This document shows positions 1-9,117 of a stretch of 64,000 bases of DNA, piece by piece. A program made the position numbers and the translations under genes. Source of the DNA: Ignavibacteria bacterium (GTDB lineage Bacteria; Bacteroidota; Ignavibacteria; SZUA-365). The stretch spans positions 62,001 to 126,000 of the forward strand of contig JADKJW010000004.1 of NCBI GenBank assembly GCA_016720835.1, written 5' to 3'. Numbering within the stretch: position 1 is the stretch's first letter; the number at the start of each line of letters is the position of its first letter. The notes under the pieces are model-generated. The model saw nothing but the letters and a program-made list of their open reading frames with translations. It ran no database searches and had not been told where the DNA came from.

Positions 1-51
1 ACACTGAAAAAAAGGCTCCGCGCGGCGGGCGTCGATGGGCGGGAGGGCTGA
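1..51 (+). CDS. C-terminal end of a probable sigma factor (partial)
   Basis: The window opens inside a reading frame that stays open for 16 codons and ends with TGA at 49-51, two bases before the next start codon. The visible tail is lysine- and arginine-rich (TLKKRLRAAG), as at the end of the region 4 helix of ECF sigma factors. The following gene looks like a membrane anti-sigma protein and the third is DUF4097-like; this sigma/anti-sigma/DUF4097 order is common. Only the tail is visible, so the identification rests mainly on context. Confidence 0.4.
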   Translation, partial: TLKKRLRAAGVDGREG

Positions 52-53
52 TC

Positions 54-662
54 ATGACCAGAAACACACACGATGACGAATGGGACGCTCGCATCGAGCG
101 CATTGCGGAATCGCTTCCCGTCCAGGATCCGCCCGAGCATCTCTGGAAGCGCATCGAGGCCGACATCGCGTACGAAAAGATGCATCCCGAGCATCACGCG
201 CATGCGAAAGAGGATTCCGCCCTCCAGTGGCTTCGCTGGCGCCTCGCCTTCCTCGCGCAACCGCGCTGGTCCATGGCCGCCTTCAGTGTGCTGCTCATTG
301 CCGGTCTCGCCGTCAGCGTCTACATCGTCTCGATGCGCTCGCACGACACGCGCACGGCCTCGGTGCGCGCATCCAGCGAACAGCTGTTGTCGGAAGCCCG
401 CGACGATATCGATCAGGCGATGTTCTTCTACGAGCGCGCCATCACGAAGCTGACCGTCCTCGCGAAACAGAACGAGAAGAACCTCGACCCGCAGTTCGTC
501 GCGCTGCAGAACGAAAAGATCCTCTCGCTCCGAACGGCCATCACCGAGTGCAAGTCCGCGCTCGACGAGAACCGGTACCACCCGGACGTGCAGCAGTACC
601 TGCTGACCGCGTATGTGGATCTGCAGACCACGCTCCAGGAACTGGCAACGAAGAAGAATTGA
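54..662 (+). CDS. Single-pass membrane protein, probable anti-sigma factor
   Basis: A 202-residue protein with an acidic N-terminal cytoplasmic part of about 70 residues, one hydrophobic segment near residues 74-93 (MAAFSVLLIAGLAVSVYIV), and a charged C-terminal helical part of about 105 residues outside the membrane. No zinc-finger HxxxCxxC motif is visible, so it is not a classical ZAS anti-sigma factor; the call rests on topology and on its place two bases after a probable sigma factor tail. The N-terminal stretch (ESLPVQDPPEHLWKRIEADI) resembles the start of Bacteroidota anti-sigma-like membrane proteins. It probably forms one transcript with the DUF4097-like gene downstream. A general membrane-anchored scaffold is the alternative. 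Confidence 0.55.
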   Translation: MTRNTHDDEWDARIERIAESLPVQDPPEHLWKRIEADIAYEKMHPEHHAHAKEDSALQWLRWRLAFLAQPRWSMAAFSVLLIAGLAVSVYIVSMRSHDTRTASVRASSEQLLSEARDDIDQAMFFYERAITKLTVLAKQNEKNLDPQFVALQNEKILSLRTAITECKSALDENRYHPDVQQYLLTAYVDLQTTLQELATKKN

Positions 663-691
663 CGCAACACGCTTACGCACAGGTGACCAAC

Positions 692-1636
692 ATGCATACC
701 CGCATCGGAAATATCGCGCGCGCAGCAACCCTCGTGGTGCTGCTCCTGACCGCCACGGCGCTCGCGCAGAAATATGAGCGCAAAGTGGAGAAACGCTTCG
801 AGGTCCAACCCAACGTCTCCGTGAACATCGTCGGGAAATTCGGGCCCGTCAGGGTGACCGGACACGATCAGAATATCGTCGAGGTCAGGGTCGTCATCAC
901 CGCGGACGAGGATTCGTACGAGGACGCGAAGGAGAGCGCCGACGATGTCGACGTGAAAATTGAAGGCTCCCGCGGCAGCGTGCGCGTGGAAACGGACTTC
1001 GAACGGCTGCTTCACAACAACGACGGGCGTCATTCACTGAATATTGCAATCACGGTGACGGTTCCGAAGCCCGCCCTGCTCGAGCTTCGCAACAAATTCG
1101 GCAGCTCGCATGCGACGGGTGTGGACGGCTCCGTCACTCTGCAAAACGAATTCGGTTCCGCCGTGGTGACCAATTGCGCGAACGTCCGCATTGTCAACGC
1201 CTTCGGCACGACAACGGCCAGCGCCATCCGGGGCACCCTCTCCATCGAAAGCAAAAACGGCAAGGTGCGAGCCTTCGACGTTCCGGCCTGCCGCATCAAA
1301 AACGCCTTCGGCGAAATCGACCTTTCCGATGCCAGCGGCCTGGTGGAAATCCATGGCAGCATGGGCGCCATCAAGGCGAAAGGCATCCCCGGCGGCTCGA
1401 TCGCGAACTCGTATGGAAGCGTGGTCATTTCACTCGAAAAGTCCTTCAGCGGGACCATCGAAGCGAAAACCAAATTCGGATCGGTCGACAGCGACTTTCC
1501 TCTCGAACCGCGCGTGAAGAATCGCGAGAAACAGTACGGCCCCGTCCCCGAAGACTTGATCGGCCGTATCGGTTCGGGCAACGGACGACTCCGCGTGCTC
1601 AATGAATTCGGCGAGATTACGATCCGGAAGAAATGA
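692..1636 (+). CDS. Exported DUF4097-like (putative adhesin) protein
   Basis: 314 residues. An N-terminal signal peptide (hydrophobic LVVLLLTATALA, then QKYE) precedes a repetitive beta-rich body. Short units of the type KFG..x.TG, EFGSAVVTN, AFGTTTAS recur about every 20 residues, as in the right-handed beta-helix-like DUF4097/DUF2807 putative adhesins. The ATG at 692 is preferred because AGGTG lies 8 bases upstream and the signal peptide begins there; the frame is open much further upstream, but that overlaps the anti-sigma-like gene. It follows that gene closely and likely shares its transcript. In this family such proteins often sit behind ECF sigma/anti-sigma pairs; the molecular role is not known. 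Confidence 0.7.
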   Translation: MHTRIGNIARAATLVVLLLTATALAQKYERKVEKRFEVQPNVSVNIVGKFGPVRVTGHDQNIVEVRVVITADEDSYEDAKESADDVDVKIEGSRGSVRVETDFERLLHNNDGRHSLNIAITVTVPKPALLELRNKFGSSHATGVDGSVTLQNEFGSAVVTNCANVRIVNAFGTTTASAIRGTLSIESKNGKVRAFDVPACRIKNAFGEIDLSDASGLVEIHGSMGAIKAKGIPGGSIANSYGSVVISLEKSFSGTIEAKTKFGSVDSDFPLEPRVKNREKQYGPVPEDLIGRIGSGNGRLRVLNEFGEITIRKK

Positions 1637-1676
1637 TCGCGGACGCCCGCCTGCCGCCGAAACGAGCACCGGCATC

Positions 1677-1707
1677 TTGCATGTGTTTTCGTCTCTGAAT
1701 ATGTTGG
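1677..1707 (+). promoter_or_regulatory. Candidate promoter, TTG-N20-TATGTTGG
   Basis: TTG at 1677-1679 and TATGTTGG at 1700-1707 are 20 bases apart, close to the Bacteroidota -33/-7 consensus (TTTG, TAnnTTTG). The site lies in the 283-base space before the exported protein gene that begins at 1920, leaving a leader of about 200 bases. The match is by eye and the -7 box has one mismatch. Confidence 0.35.
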
Positions 1708-1919
1708 AGACATAAACCAAGCTCCTGCCGGAATTGCCGCCCTGGGACAGAGGCGGCACGAATCCCTGCTGATTCCATGACCTCTGCATGCGTGACGTAC
1801 GGCGCTCCTGCTTCGCCCTCACCGGGCGGCAGAGCGCCGTTCCGCATGTGCAGCGATCCCTTCCCCGCATGATCGTGCCTGCTCACATATCTGCACCTCA
1901 TTTTCACAAGGAGAGAGTC

Positions 1920-2846
1920 ATGCGCAACAGAATGACGCGCCTCGTCGCAATCACCTTCATCGTCGCGGCTGCAGCCGTAACCGCACACGCGCAGTACCAG
2001 CCTTCCGTCATGTATGCGTCCCTGCTCACCAACATCAGCCTCATCGAGAAGACCGGGAAATTCGACCTCGGCAATCAGATCCAGGTCGTGTTTGTCAAGG
2101 AAAACCAGAAGGGAACGATCATCGTCCGCAAGGCGGATGGCACGGAACTGTACAAGCAGGATTGGCACGCCGAAACCATCCGCGAGCCCTACTATCTCGT
2201 GTCGCAACAGACCCCCGTCAACAGCCAGACCGGTGAAACGGCATACGAGATGAAGCTCGATCCGGGCGAGTATGCTCTGGATTTCCTGCTTGAAGGCACG
2301 AAGTTCTACACCTTCCCCTTCAGCGTGAAAAAGAATGCGCCTTCCGATCCATTTGCGGGAGGTCCGTATTACACGCTCGAGGGTGACTGGCAGGATTGGG
2401 CCTACCTCTTCAACGTCGATGCCAATCCCGATCAAAACCTCGACTTCAAAGTCTTTCTCCGCCACACCGACCCGAACAAGCGGGAGAAGGAGTTTAAAGT
2501 TGATGTGCGCATCGTCCGCGACAAGGACAAGAAACTCATGTGCGGCGGTCCCGGTGGACTTACAACCTTCACCCTCAATCACACCTGGATCCGCTACGCC
2601 ATCATGATGTCGCATCCGGAGGGAAAGGCGAAGTACGGCGAGTATTTCAAGGCCAGAGACCTCCTCGCCGTCGACGGCGATTACACCATCACCATGGACA
2701 TGAACGGGAGCGTTGCGGGCGTCTGGAAACTGTCGGTGAAGAACGGCGCTTTTGCGTATGCCGGCCGCACGGTCCGCGGCGTTGCGGACCCGCTGACGTT
2801 CATCGAGGGCGGCAAGGACGCATGGTGGTACAAGCGCATCAAGTGA
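1920..2846 (+). CDS. Exported protein of unknown function
   Basis: 308 residues. The start is fixed by a strong Shine-Dalgarno (AAGGAGAG, 1908-1916) and a signal peptide (LVAITFIVAAAAVTAHA, cleavage before QYQPS). The mature part has no domain I recognise. It is rich in aromatic and charged residues, with motifs such as YTLEGDWQDWAYLF near the middle and a C-terminal half that looks beta-rich. It has no T9SS sorting domain and no lipobox, so a periplasmic location is likely. It stands alone between a candidate promoter upstream and the operon that begins at 3087. No function is proposed. Confidence 0.7.
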   Translation: MRNRMTRLVAITFIVAAAAVTAHAQYQPSVMYASLLTNISLIEKTGKFDLGNQIQVVFVKENQKGTIIVRKADGTELYKQDWHAETIREPYYLVSQQTPVNSQTGETAYEMKLDPGEYALDFLLEGTKFYTFPFSVKKNAPSDPFAGGPYYTLEGDWQDWAYLFNVDANPDQNLDFKVFLRHTDPNKREKEFKVDVRIVRDKDKKLMCGGPGGLTTFTLNHTWIRYAIMMSHPEGKAKYGEYFKARDLLAVDGDYTITMDMNGSVAGVWKLSVKNGAFAYAGRTVRGVADPLTFIEGGKDAWWYKRIK

Positions 2847-3086
2847 CAACGGCCGTGAAAAAAAGATAACGTTATGCAAAAATATCCATAATTGCCCTTC
2901 CCGACCCGTGTCCGAATGGTCTATGTCATTTATTTGGAATGAAGTAGCATCCGTGGCATGATTCTTTCATCCTGATCGAAAGTCCGTCCCTGTTCCATGG
3001 TTTTTATTGGGAATCGGGTACCGAAAAGGGATTTCAATCAGATCTGCGCTGAAGACGGATGACGACTTCAGCCAAGGAAGAGGTCA

Positions 3087-4562
3087 ATGCGGAAGCAATT
3101 TGGGTATGTATCTCCGGGCAGGGTGTGTCCCTGCGCACTGATTTCGTTCGTCGTGTTCCTGGGAATTCTGCCGTTTCCCGCTCATGCGCAGAGCCGGGGG
3201 ACGGGGCCCGGGGATGCCTCGCGCGCGCCTGCGCGTATCCTCCAGAAACTCAGTCTTGCGCAATGCATGGACAGTGCCCTGACGAACAACCGGTTCAGAC
3301 CGGCTTCGCAGCAGGGGATCAGAATCGCCGAGGCCCAGCATACACAGGCCATGTCGGGGTATTGGCCGCAGCTCGCGGCGCAGCTTTCCTATGTGCGGCT
3401 GGATCAGGATCCCAACTTCGTGATGCCCCCCGGTGTCATGAATCTGCAGGTCCCGGTATTGGGCTCGCTGGCCGTCGATGTCCCCGCGCAGGATATCAAG
3501 GTCATGGACAAACTCAATGGCCTTGCCAGATTGGAATTGCAGCTCCCGGTGTATACCGGAGGCATGGTTTCAGCGATGGTGCGGCAGGCGGAGCAGGCCG
3601 TCGAGATCGCGACCATAGAAGCGCGACGAGCAGATCTTCAAATCCGCTACGATGTGAAACGGATGTACTACGGGTTGGCACTGTGCCGCAACCTCGTGCG
3701 CATCGGCCGCGACGCCCTTGCCCGCCTGGAGGCGACGCTCCAACTCACGGAAAATCTCTACCTCAAGGGATCCGGGAAGGTGAAAAAGACGGATTTCCTC
3801 AAAAATAAAATCTTCGTTGAAGCGGTGCGCTCCATGGTACAGGCATTGGAGCAGAATGAAAAGACGGCGAAGGCGGCACTGATCAACACGATGGGACTTT
3901 CGTGGACAGGCGATGTGGACATCAGCGAGGAGGAGATCCCATTCGACAGCCGCACAAGCGGTCTTGCCTCGCTTGTGGAACACGCCAACACCTGGAATCC
4001 CGACGTGGCAAAAGTGAATGCCGGTCTCGCGGCGCTCGATGCAAAGCGCGATCAGGCGCGCAGCGGATATTACCCCCGCGTCGCCGTCGTCGGAAACATC
4101 TCGCACACGGAAAACACCTGGGATTACGGCTTTGTCAGCGCCCGGATGAAGGATTCCTGGATGATTGGAGTTGGCGTGCAATGTGAACTGTTTGCCGGCT
4201 TCCGGACCGGCGGCGAGGTGGAGGAAGCAACTGCGCGGATCCGCAAACTGGAGGACGAACAGATCCTGCTGCGTGAAGGCCTCGCCCTTCAGATACAACA
4301 GATCGCCAATCAAGTCGATGGGTTCAGATCCCAGGAAGCGACCGCGCGCGAACTGATGAAAACGGCGATCGAAAACAGGGATCTGACCGAACGCGCGTAC
4401 GAAAGCGACCTCCTGGAAGTGAAGGATCTGATCGAATCTCAGATCATGGAATCGTTCGCGCTGGCACAGTATGAGAAAACCCGCTACGATCACTATGAAG
4501 CGCAGGCCCGGCTGGATATGACCATCGGTTCCGGCGATGCGCCGCCTTCAGCCGGAGACTGA
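3087..4562 (+). CDS. TolC-like outer membrane efflux protein
   Basis: 491 residues with a signal peptide (FVVFLGILPFPAHAQ) and the long-helix composition of the outer membrane factor family (PF02321): two related halves, the first beginning LSLAQCMDSALTNN and the second containing NPDVAKVNAGLAALDAKRDQA, then a C-terminal coiled-coil stretch. Length is typical for TolC/OprM proteins. The ATG at 3087 follows AAGGAAGAGG at a good distance. No HlyD adaptor or inner-membrane pump gene is nearby. Instead the next genes, one base away and then overlapping, encode a small membrane protein, a PhnD-like binding protein and a histidine kinase. It therefore probably serves that sensing operon, or pairs with a pump encoded elsewhere. 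Confidence 0.85.
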   Translation: MRKQFGYVSPGRVCPCALISFVVFLGILPFPAHAQSRGTGPGDASRAPARILQKLSLAQCMDSALTNNRFRPASQQGIRIAEAQHTQAMSGYWPQLAAQLSYVRLDQDPNFVMPPGVMNLQVPVLGSLAVDVPAQDIKVMDKLNGLARLELQLPVYTGGMVSAMVRQAEQAVEIATIEARRADLQIRYDVKRMYYGLALCRNLVRIGRDALARLEATLQLTENLYLKGSGKVKKTDFLKNKIFVEAVRSMVQALEQNEKTAKAALINTMGLSWTGDVDISEEEIPFDSRTSGLASLVEHANTWNPDVAKVNAGLAALDAKRDQARSGYYPRVAVVGNISHTENTWDYGFVSARMKDSWMIGVGVQCELFAGFRTGGEVEEATARIRKLEDEQILLREGLALQIQQIANQVDGFRSQEATARELMKTAIENRDLTERAYESDLLEVKDLIESQIMESFALAQYEKTRYDHYEAQARLDMTIGSGDAPPSAGD

Positions 4563-4563
4563 C

Positions 4564-4752
4564 ATGTCATTACATTCAGAGTACGGAACGCAACGGGGGT
4601 CTCATGCAGCTTCCTCCATGCAACAGGAATGCCGGATCAGCATGGTGAACTCTCCCTGGGTGGTCATCGCCATTCTCTTTGGATTTTGCCTTGCCATCAT
4701 GCTGCTCTCCGTGAGCGCGTTCGCACGCTCCTTCGAAGGAATTGCGAAATGA
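4564..4752 (+). CDS. Small single-pass membrane protein in the sensor operon
   Basis: 62 residues from the ATG one base after the TolC-like stop; a start at 4642 would leave 36 residues. The C-terminal half is one strong hydrophobic helix (WVVIAILFGFCLAIMLLSVS) and a short tail (AFARSFEGIAK). Its stop overlaps the start of the next gene as ATGA (4749-4752), a sign of translational coupling, which is the main reason to accept such a short frame. The family is not recognised. Context suggests a membrane accessory of the TolC/PhnD/kinase set. Confidence 0.55.
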   Translation: MSLHSEYGTQRGSHAASSMQQECRISMVNSPWVVIAILFGFCLAIMLLSVSAFARSFEGIAK

Positions 4753-5732
4753 GCAACGTGTCACGGCGGCGGAATCATGAAGCAGGCGCGATGACGTCGA
4801 TCGCTCGACGACAGGCAGCGTTTCTCCATCACTGTCTTCTTGCTGGCGCGTGCGGGCTCCTGCTCGTGTCCATGACGGCATCGGCCCAGCCGAAACACCC
4901 CGCGACAAAGAATTTCACGCTGGGTTTTTCCCTGGATCTCTTCGAAGGATCGGACGCTCGCGATGCCACGGCAGCCATCGAAATCTATGCGAAGGAAGTC
5001 TCCTCGCTGGGCGGCAACAAGTACTCCATCAATGCGATCGTCTTCGAAAACACCGCCAGTCTTGTCGATGCAGTACGCCACGGCACGATCCAGCTTGTCG
5101 TGCTGCCCACACTCGATTATTTCAATGTGAAAACGCTGTGCGCGCTCGAACCCGCCGCGATTGCGACGGGACGCGATGCGTATGGTGATGAATATGTGCT
5201 CCTTGTTCATCAGGCGAGCGCGATGGCGACGTTGCAGGATCTGAAAGGGAAGACGGTTTGCATGCTTTCCAATGCGCGCGGCGAAATCATGAGGCGGTGG
5301 ATGGAAGCGGAATGGTTGCGCGCCAAGCTCCCGACGACTCCGGACAAGCTGTACGCGTTGAAAGCGGTGACAAAAGAATCACAAGCCGTCATGGCCGTCT
5401 TCTTCAGGCAGAGTGATGCGTGCGCCGTCACAAAGTCGTGCCTGCAAACCATGGCGGAACTGAATCCCCAGCTGAAGCGTGATCTGAAGATTGTGCGCAC
5501 ATCCCCTCGATTGCTCCACAGCCTCTTCTGCATGGTTCCGGACATGGATGCGGCCGATAAGGCGGGATTGATGGAAACCATTACAGGAATGGATCGCTCA
5601 TCCGCCGGGAGGCATATCCTGACGATGTTTCAATTGCATCGGGTCGTGACCTTTCAACCGGATTTCATCAGCACGATGCTGGCGCTGGTGAAGGAACCCA
5701 GAATAGCGCAGCTGCAGAAGCGAAAGAGGTGA
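4749..5732 (+). CDS. PhnD-like periplasmic substrate-binding protein
   Basis: 327 residues. The start overlaps the preceding stop (ATGA); an internal ATG at 4791 is also possible. A signal peptide (LLAGACGLLLVSMTASA) leads into a type-2 periplasmic binding fold of the phosphate/phosphonate PhnD group (PF12974): a first lobe with LGFSLDLFEGSDARDA, a hinge region with VVLPTLDYFNV, and the family-typical LQDLKGKTVCMLSNARGEI followed by a second lobe. No ABC permease or ATPase is encoded nearby. The neighbours are a TolC-like protein and a histidine kinase, so I infer it presents a ligand to the kinase rather than feeding a transporter, as TorT does for TorS. The ligand is unknown. Confidence 0.8.
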   Translation: MSNVSRRRNHEAGAMTSIARRQAAFLHHCLLAGACGLLLVSMTASAQPKHPATKNFTLGFSLDLFEGSDARDATAAIEIYAKEVSSLGGNKYSINAIVFENTASLVDAVRHGTIQLVVLPTLDYFNVKTLCALEPAAIATGRDAYGDEYVLLVHQASAMATLQDLKGKTVCMLSNARGEIMRRWMEAEWLRAKLPTTPDKLYALKAVTKESQAVMAVFFRQSDACAVTKSCLQTMAELNPQLKRDLKIVRTSPRLLHSLFCMVPDMDAADKAGLMETITGMDRSSAGRHILTMFQLHRVVTFQPDFISTMLALVKEPRIAQLQKRKR

Positions 5733-5750
5733 AAGCGATGGAGCGACCCC

Positions 5751-7610
5751 GTGCAGTATAGCTTCCTGGGAAAAAAGAGCATCTCGTTTCGATTGACGCT
5801 CCTGGCGTGGCTCACCATCATCGTGACCATCGGACTCTTCACGGGCGCGATGATTCCGTTTCAACAGACGATGGTCACGGACCGGATGTCGTCGGAGGCG
5901 GAAGACATCGCGACGTCCATCGGGCAGGTGACAGCCACGGCCCTCATCACGGAGGACTACAGCTTCACGGTCGAACACTGCCTCCGGCTCCTCCGCGACA
6001 GCAAATCCATTCTCTACATCGTCATCACGCGAAAAGATGGATTTTCCCTGGTGCATACCGCCAGGGAATGGCGCCAGGACAGCCTTCGCGGCATCTGGGT
6101 TGACGGGAGCACGCGGGTTGACGCCGCGGGAAAATTGTTGCAGAGCGACCTCGTGGGCCAGCAGGTCTTCCACTTCACCGCTCCCTTCCGCTATTCCGGT
6201 ATTGATTGGGGATGGATCCATATCGGCCTCTCCCTGAAGAAGTACCATGAGAACATGCGGAGCATCTACGCGCGCACCTTCGTGATCAGTATCGCGTGCA
6301 TTGTCTTCGGCTTCATCGTCTCGGTCGGCTTTGGCAGGCGATTGAGCCGGCCGATTCGCGAATTGGACGAATCGACGCGGCGCATCGCATCGGGCGACCT
6401 GAGCAGCAGGGCACGCGTGACCACCGGCGACGAGCTCGAACGACTGGCGAACTCGTTCAACGACATGACCGGCGCGTGGGAAAAATCCCGGTCGGAACTT
6501 CTGCATTCCCGGGAATTGACGTCGAACATCGTCACCTCGCTGAACGACATGCTCGTCGTCATCAACAGCGACGGCTCGATCCGCATGATCAATCATGCCA
6601 CCTCGCGCCTGGCGGGGTATTCGGAAGCAGAACTGATCAATCAATCCATTTTCCTGATCTGCGATGCTGCCGACATGCGCCCCAAATGGGATCATATCCT
6701 GAAACACGGGACGGACCACAAAATTGAAACAACGTTCCGCGCAAAATCGGGACTCCTGATTCCGGTGCTCTTTTCGGCGACGGTTCTGTCGCGGGACGAT
6801 CGCGAAAACCACGGACTCGTCTGTGTCGCGGTGGATATCACCCAGCGCAAACAATACGAGGAGGAACTGAAATACGCCCACGACGAACTGGAAGAACGCG
6901 TGGAAACGCGAACGGCGGAACTTGCGCTGACCAACACGTCCCTTCTGCACGAAATCCAGGAGAACGACAAGGCCCGGGAGCAGATCTTGTCTTCCTTGAG
7001 GGAAAAGGAAGTGCTGCTGAAGGAAATTCACCATCGCGTCAAGAACAATCTGCAGGTCATCTCCAGCCTGCTGAACCTGCAAGCATCCTCCATCTCCGAT
7101 CCACAGGCGCTGGAAGCCTTCGTGGAAAGTCAGCAGCGGGTCAAAACAATGGGGATGATTCACGAGAAACTCTACCAGTCCAAGGATCTCGCGCATATCG
7201 AATTTGCCGACTATGTGCGGAATCTGGCCTCCTCCCTGTTTCGCTCGTACAGCACCAACGGTCATGGCGTGCGACTGGAAGTCGAGGCGGAGAACATCTA
7301 CCTCGACGTTGAAACGGCCATCCCCTGCGGCCTGATCATCAATGAACTCATCACCAACTCGCTGAAGTATGCATTCCGGGACGGACGTGACGGAATTGTC
7401 CGCGTATGCATTTCAAGGGAGGAGAAGCAGATGCGCCTCTCGATCGGCGATAACGGTGTGGGAATGCCGGCGGACTTTACCTTCGAGAGGGCCGATTCTC
7501 TCGGATTGCGGCTGGTCAAGATCCTCACGAAACAACTTCGAGGAGAGCTCGAATTGACCAACGGCATTGGCGCCATGTTCCATTTCACCATTCCGATGCG
7601 GGAGAGTTGA
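5751..7610 (+). CDS. Membrane sensor histidine kinase (HAMP-PAS-HisKA_2-HATPase)
   Basis: 619 residues starting at GTG 5751 with GGAG 7 bases upstream; no better in-frame ATG is present. Order: TM1 (about 15-36), a periplasmic domain of about 135 residues that looks Cache-like, TM2 (about 176-195), HAMP (196-248), a PAS domain (about 255-365), a coiled coil, a HisKA_2 dimerisation domain with the H-box EIHHRVKNNLQ (His 427/428), and a C-terminal ATPase domain with N-box IINELITNSLKYAF and DNGVGMP. All catalytic motifs look intact. It lies 18 bases after the PhnD-like gene and one base before a receiver gene, so it should be the output of this operon. HisKA_2 kinases often signal through receivers without DNA-binding domains, which fits its neighbours. 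Confidence 0.92.
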   Translation: MQYSFLGKKSISFRLTLLAWLTIIVTIGLFTGAMIPFQQTMVTDRMSSEAEDIATSIGQVTATALITEDYSFTVEHCLRLLRDSKSILYIVITRKDGFSLVHTAREWRQDSLRGIWVDGSTRVDAAGKLLQSDLVGQQVFHFTAPFRYSGIDWGWIHIGLSLKKYHENMRSIYARTFVISIACIVFGFIVSVGFGRRLSRPIRELDESTRRIASGDLSSRARVTTGDELERLANSFNDMTGAWEKSRSELLHSRELTSNIVTSLNDMLVVINSDGSIRMINHATSRLAGYSEAELINQSIFLICDAADMRPKWDHILKHGTDHKIETTFRAKSGLLIPVLFSATVLSRDDRENHGLVCVAVDITQRKQYEEELKYAHDELEERVETRTAELALTNTSLLHEIQENDKAREQILSSLREKEVLLKEIHHRVKNNLQVISSLLNLQASSISDPQALEAFVESQQRVKTMGMIHEKLYQSKDLAHIEFADYVRNLASSLFRSYSTNGHGVRLEVEAENIYLDVETAIPCGLIINELITNSLKYAFRDGRDGIVRVCISREEKQMRLSIGDNGVGMPADFTFERADSLGLRLVKILTKQLRGELELTNGIGAMFHFTIPMRES

Positions 7611-7611
7611 C

Positions 7612-8004
7612 ATGCAGGCACAGAAAGTTCTCATCGTGGATGACGAGGCCATCATCGGCTACGATCTCGAACTGCGCCTTCGAAGGCTCGGCTTTGACGT
7701 CCTCGATGTCGCCTCATCCCCCGACGAAGCATACCTGGCGGCGACGAGCAAGCATCCGGATGTCATTCTCATGGATATCAACCTGAACAGCGAAAAGGAC
7801 GGCATCGCCACCTACAAGTGGATCCGCGAAAGTATCGATATCCCGGTCATGTTTATTTCCGCCTTTGCCGATCATGAAACCCTGGACCGCGTGAACGAGG
7901 TTGGACCCCTTGGGTACCTGACGAAACCCGTGTACGACGATCAACTCGAATACATCATTCAAAAACTCGGAGGAACGGGAGCACGGCTGGAACAACAGAC
8001 ATAG
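7612..8004 (+). CDS. Single-domain response regulator (receiver only)
   Basis: 130 residues, essentially one CheY-like receiver. The acidic pocket (D10, D11), phospho-acceptor D55 in VILMDINL, the Ser/Thr switch position (MFISAF) and the conserved K in YLTKP are all present. There is no output domain. The ATG lies one base after the kinase stop, so translation is probably coupled and the kinase is the likely partner. Without a DNA-binding domain it must act by protein contact or as a phosphate sink or relay, possibly towards the receiver-PAS protein downstream. Confidence 0.92.
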   Translation: MQAQKVLIVDDEAIIGYDLELRLRRLGFDVLDVASSPDEAYLAATSKHPDVILMDINLNSEKDGIATYKWIRESIDIPVMFISAFADHETLDRVNEVGPLGYLTKPVYDDQLEYIIQKLGGTGARLEQQT

Positions 8005-8082
8005 AGTCACGTCGGAGTCGCGCGCGCGACACGATTCCTTTCCCTGAACAGTTTATCATCCACTTCGAATCTGCCGAATTGC

Positions 8083-9117
8083 ATGGACACGAGGAAATCA
8101 AAAATACTGGTTGTGGAAGACGAGTACATCGTGGCTGAGGACCTCTGCGCGCTGCTGCGTCGTCTCGGGTATGATGTCACCGATATCTGCGCAACCGGAG
8201 CGGCGGTCGTCGAAGCCGTGCGGAGCAACGCGCCGGACCTCATCCTCATGGATATCAAGCTGCAAGGTCCGCAGGACGGTGTGCAGACCGCTCTGCAGCT
8301 GCGGACGATGTGTGATATTCCGGTCATCTACGTCTCCGCGTTGGCGGATGACGACACGCTCGATCGCGCCAAGATCACCGAGCCGTTCGGCTACATCATC
8401 AAACCGTTCGAGGAACGTGAAATCCATTCCAGCATCGAAATCACGCTCTACAAGCATGCCATGGACAGGAAGCTCCGCGCCCGCGATGCCTGGCACCGCC
8501 GAGCGCTGTGCAGTCTCCATGAGGGGGTGATCACGAGCGATACGGAGGGACGCGTCACCTTCCTCAATCCGCGGGCGGAGCAGCTCACCGGGTGGAGTTC
8601 GGCGGATGCAGCCGGCAGGCCGCTCGCCGATGTGTTGACGGTTGTCGATGATTCCACGAGAGTGCGCGTGGATTCACCGCTCGACAAGGTGCTGCACGAC
8701 ACCGTCGTCGTGGGCGACTTCAACCACCGCCTGCTGATATCACGGGATGGGCGTGACATTCCCATCGAGGAGAGCGTCGCGCCGGTCATCGGTGACCGCG
8801 GCGACATCATCGGCACGGTACTGCTGTTTCGAGACGTCGCGGAACAGTGCGTGGAGAGGGCGTCGCTCCGTCGGCAAACCCGGCTCTACCGGTTGCTGGC
8901 CGAATCCTCTCCGGATGCGATTTGCCTGATCGATCTTGAAGGAATCGTCGAGTACGCGAATCAGACCGCCATCTCCCTGTATCGCTCTGAACGAGAGCTT
9001 CTCGTCGGCCGGTCCATGCCCCTCTTCCATGCGGAGGAGGAACGCGCCGCCTGGACGACGCGCTTCCAAGGCGTTCTTGCATCGAAAAAGAGCCGCGCGT
9101 CTCGATGCGCGCTGTGA
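8083..9117 (+). CDS. Receiver-PAS-PAS protein, N-terminal part of a frameshifted gene
   Basis: 344 residues before a premature stop. The receiver (1-125) has D13, phospho-acceptor D57 in LILMDIKL and the K in IIKPFE. PAS 1 (about 137-260) follows, then PAS 2 starts near residue 273 (ESSPDAICLIDLEG). PAS 2 is cut off: after FQGVLASKK the frame turns into nonsense and stops, while the continuation of the PAS fold and a kinase-like tail follow in the next frame (9086-9898). One extra base near the A5 run at 9085-9089 explains this; removing one base gives a 604-residue protein. The gene lies 78 bases after the receiver-only gene and likely belongs to the same operon. Confidence 0.8.
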   Translation: MDTRKSKILVVEDEYIVAEDLCALLRRLGYDVTDICATGAAVVEAVRSNAPDLILMDIKLQGPQDGVQTALQLRTMCDIPVIYVSALADDDTLDRAKITEPFGYIIKPFEEREIHSSIEITLYKHAMDRKLRARDAWHRRALCSLHEGVITSDTEGRVTFLNPRAEQLTGWSSADAAGRPLADVLTVVDDSTRVRVDSPLDKVLHDTVVVGDFNHRLLISRDGRDIPIEESVAPVIGDRGDIIGTVLLFRDVAEQCVERASLRRQTRLYRLLAESSPDAICLIDLEGIVEYANQTAISLYRSERELLVGRSMPLFHAEEERAAWTTRFQGVLASKKSRASRCAL

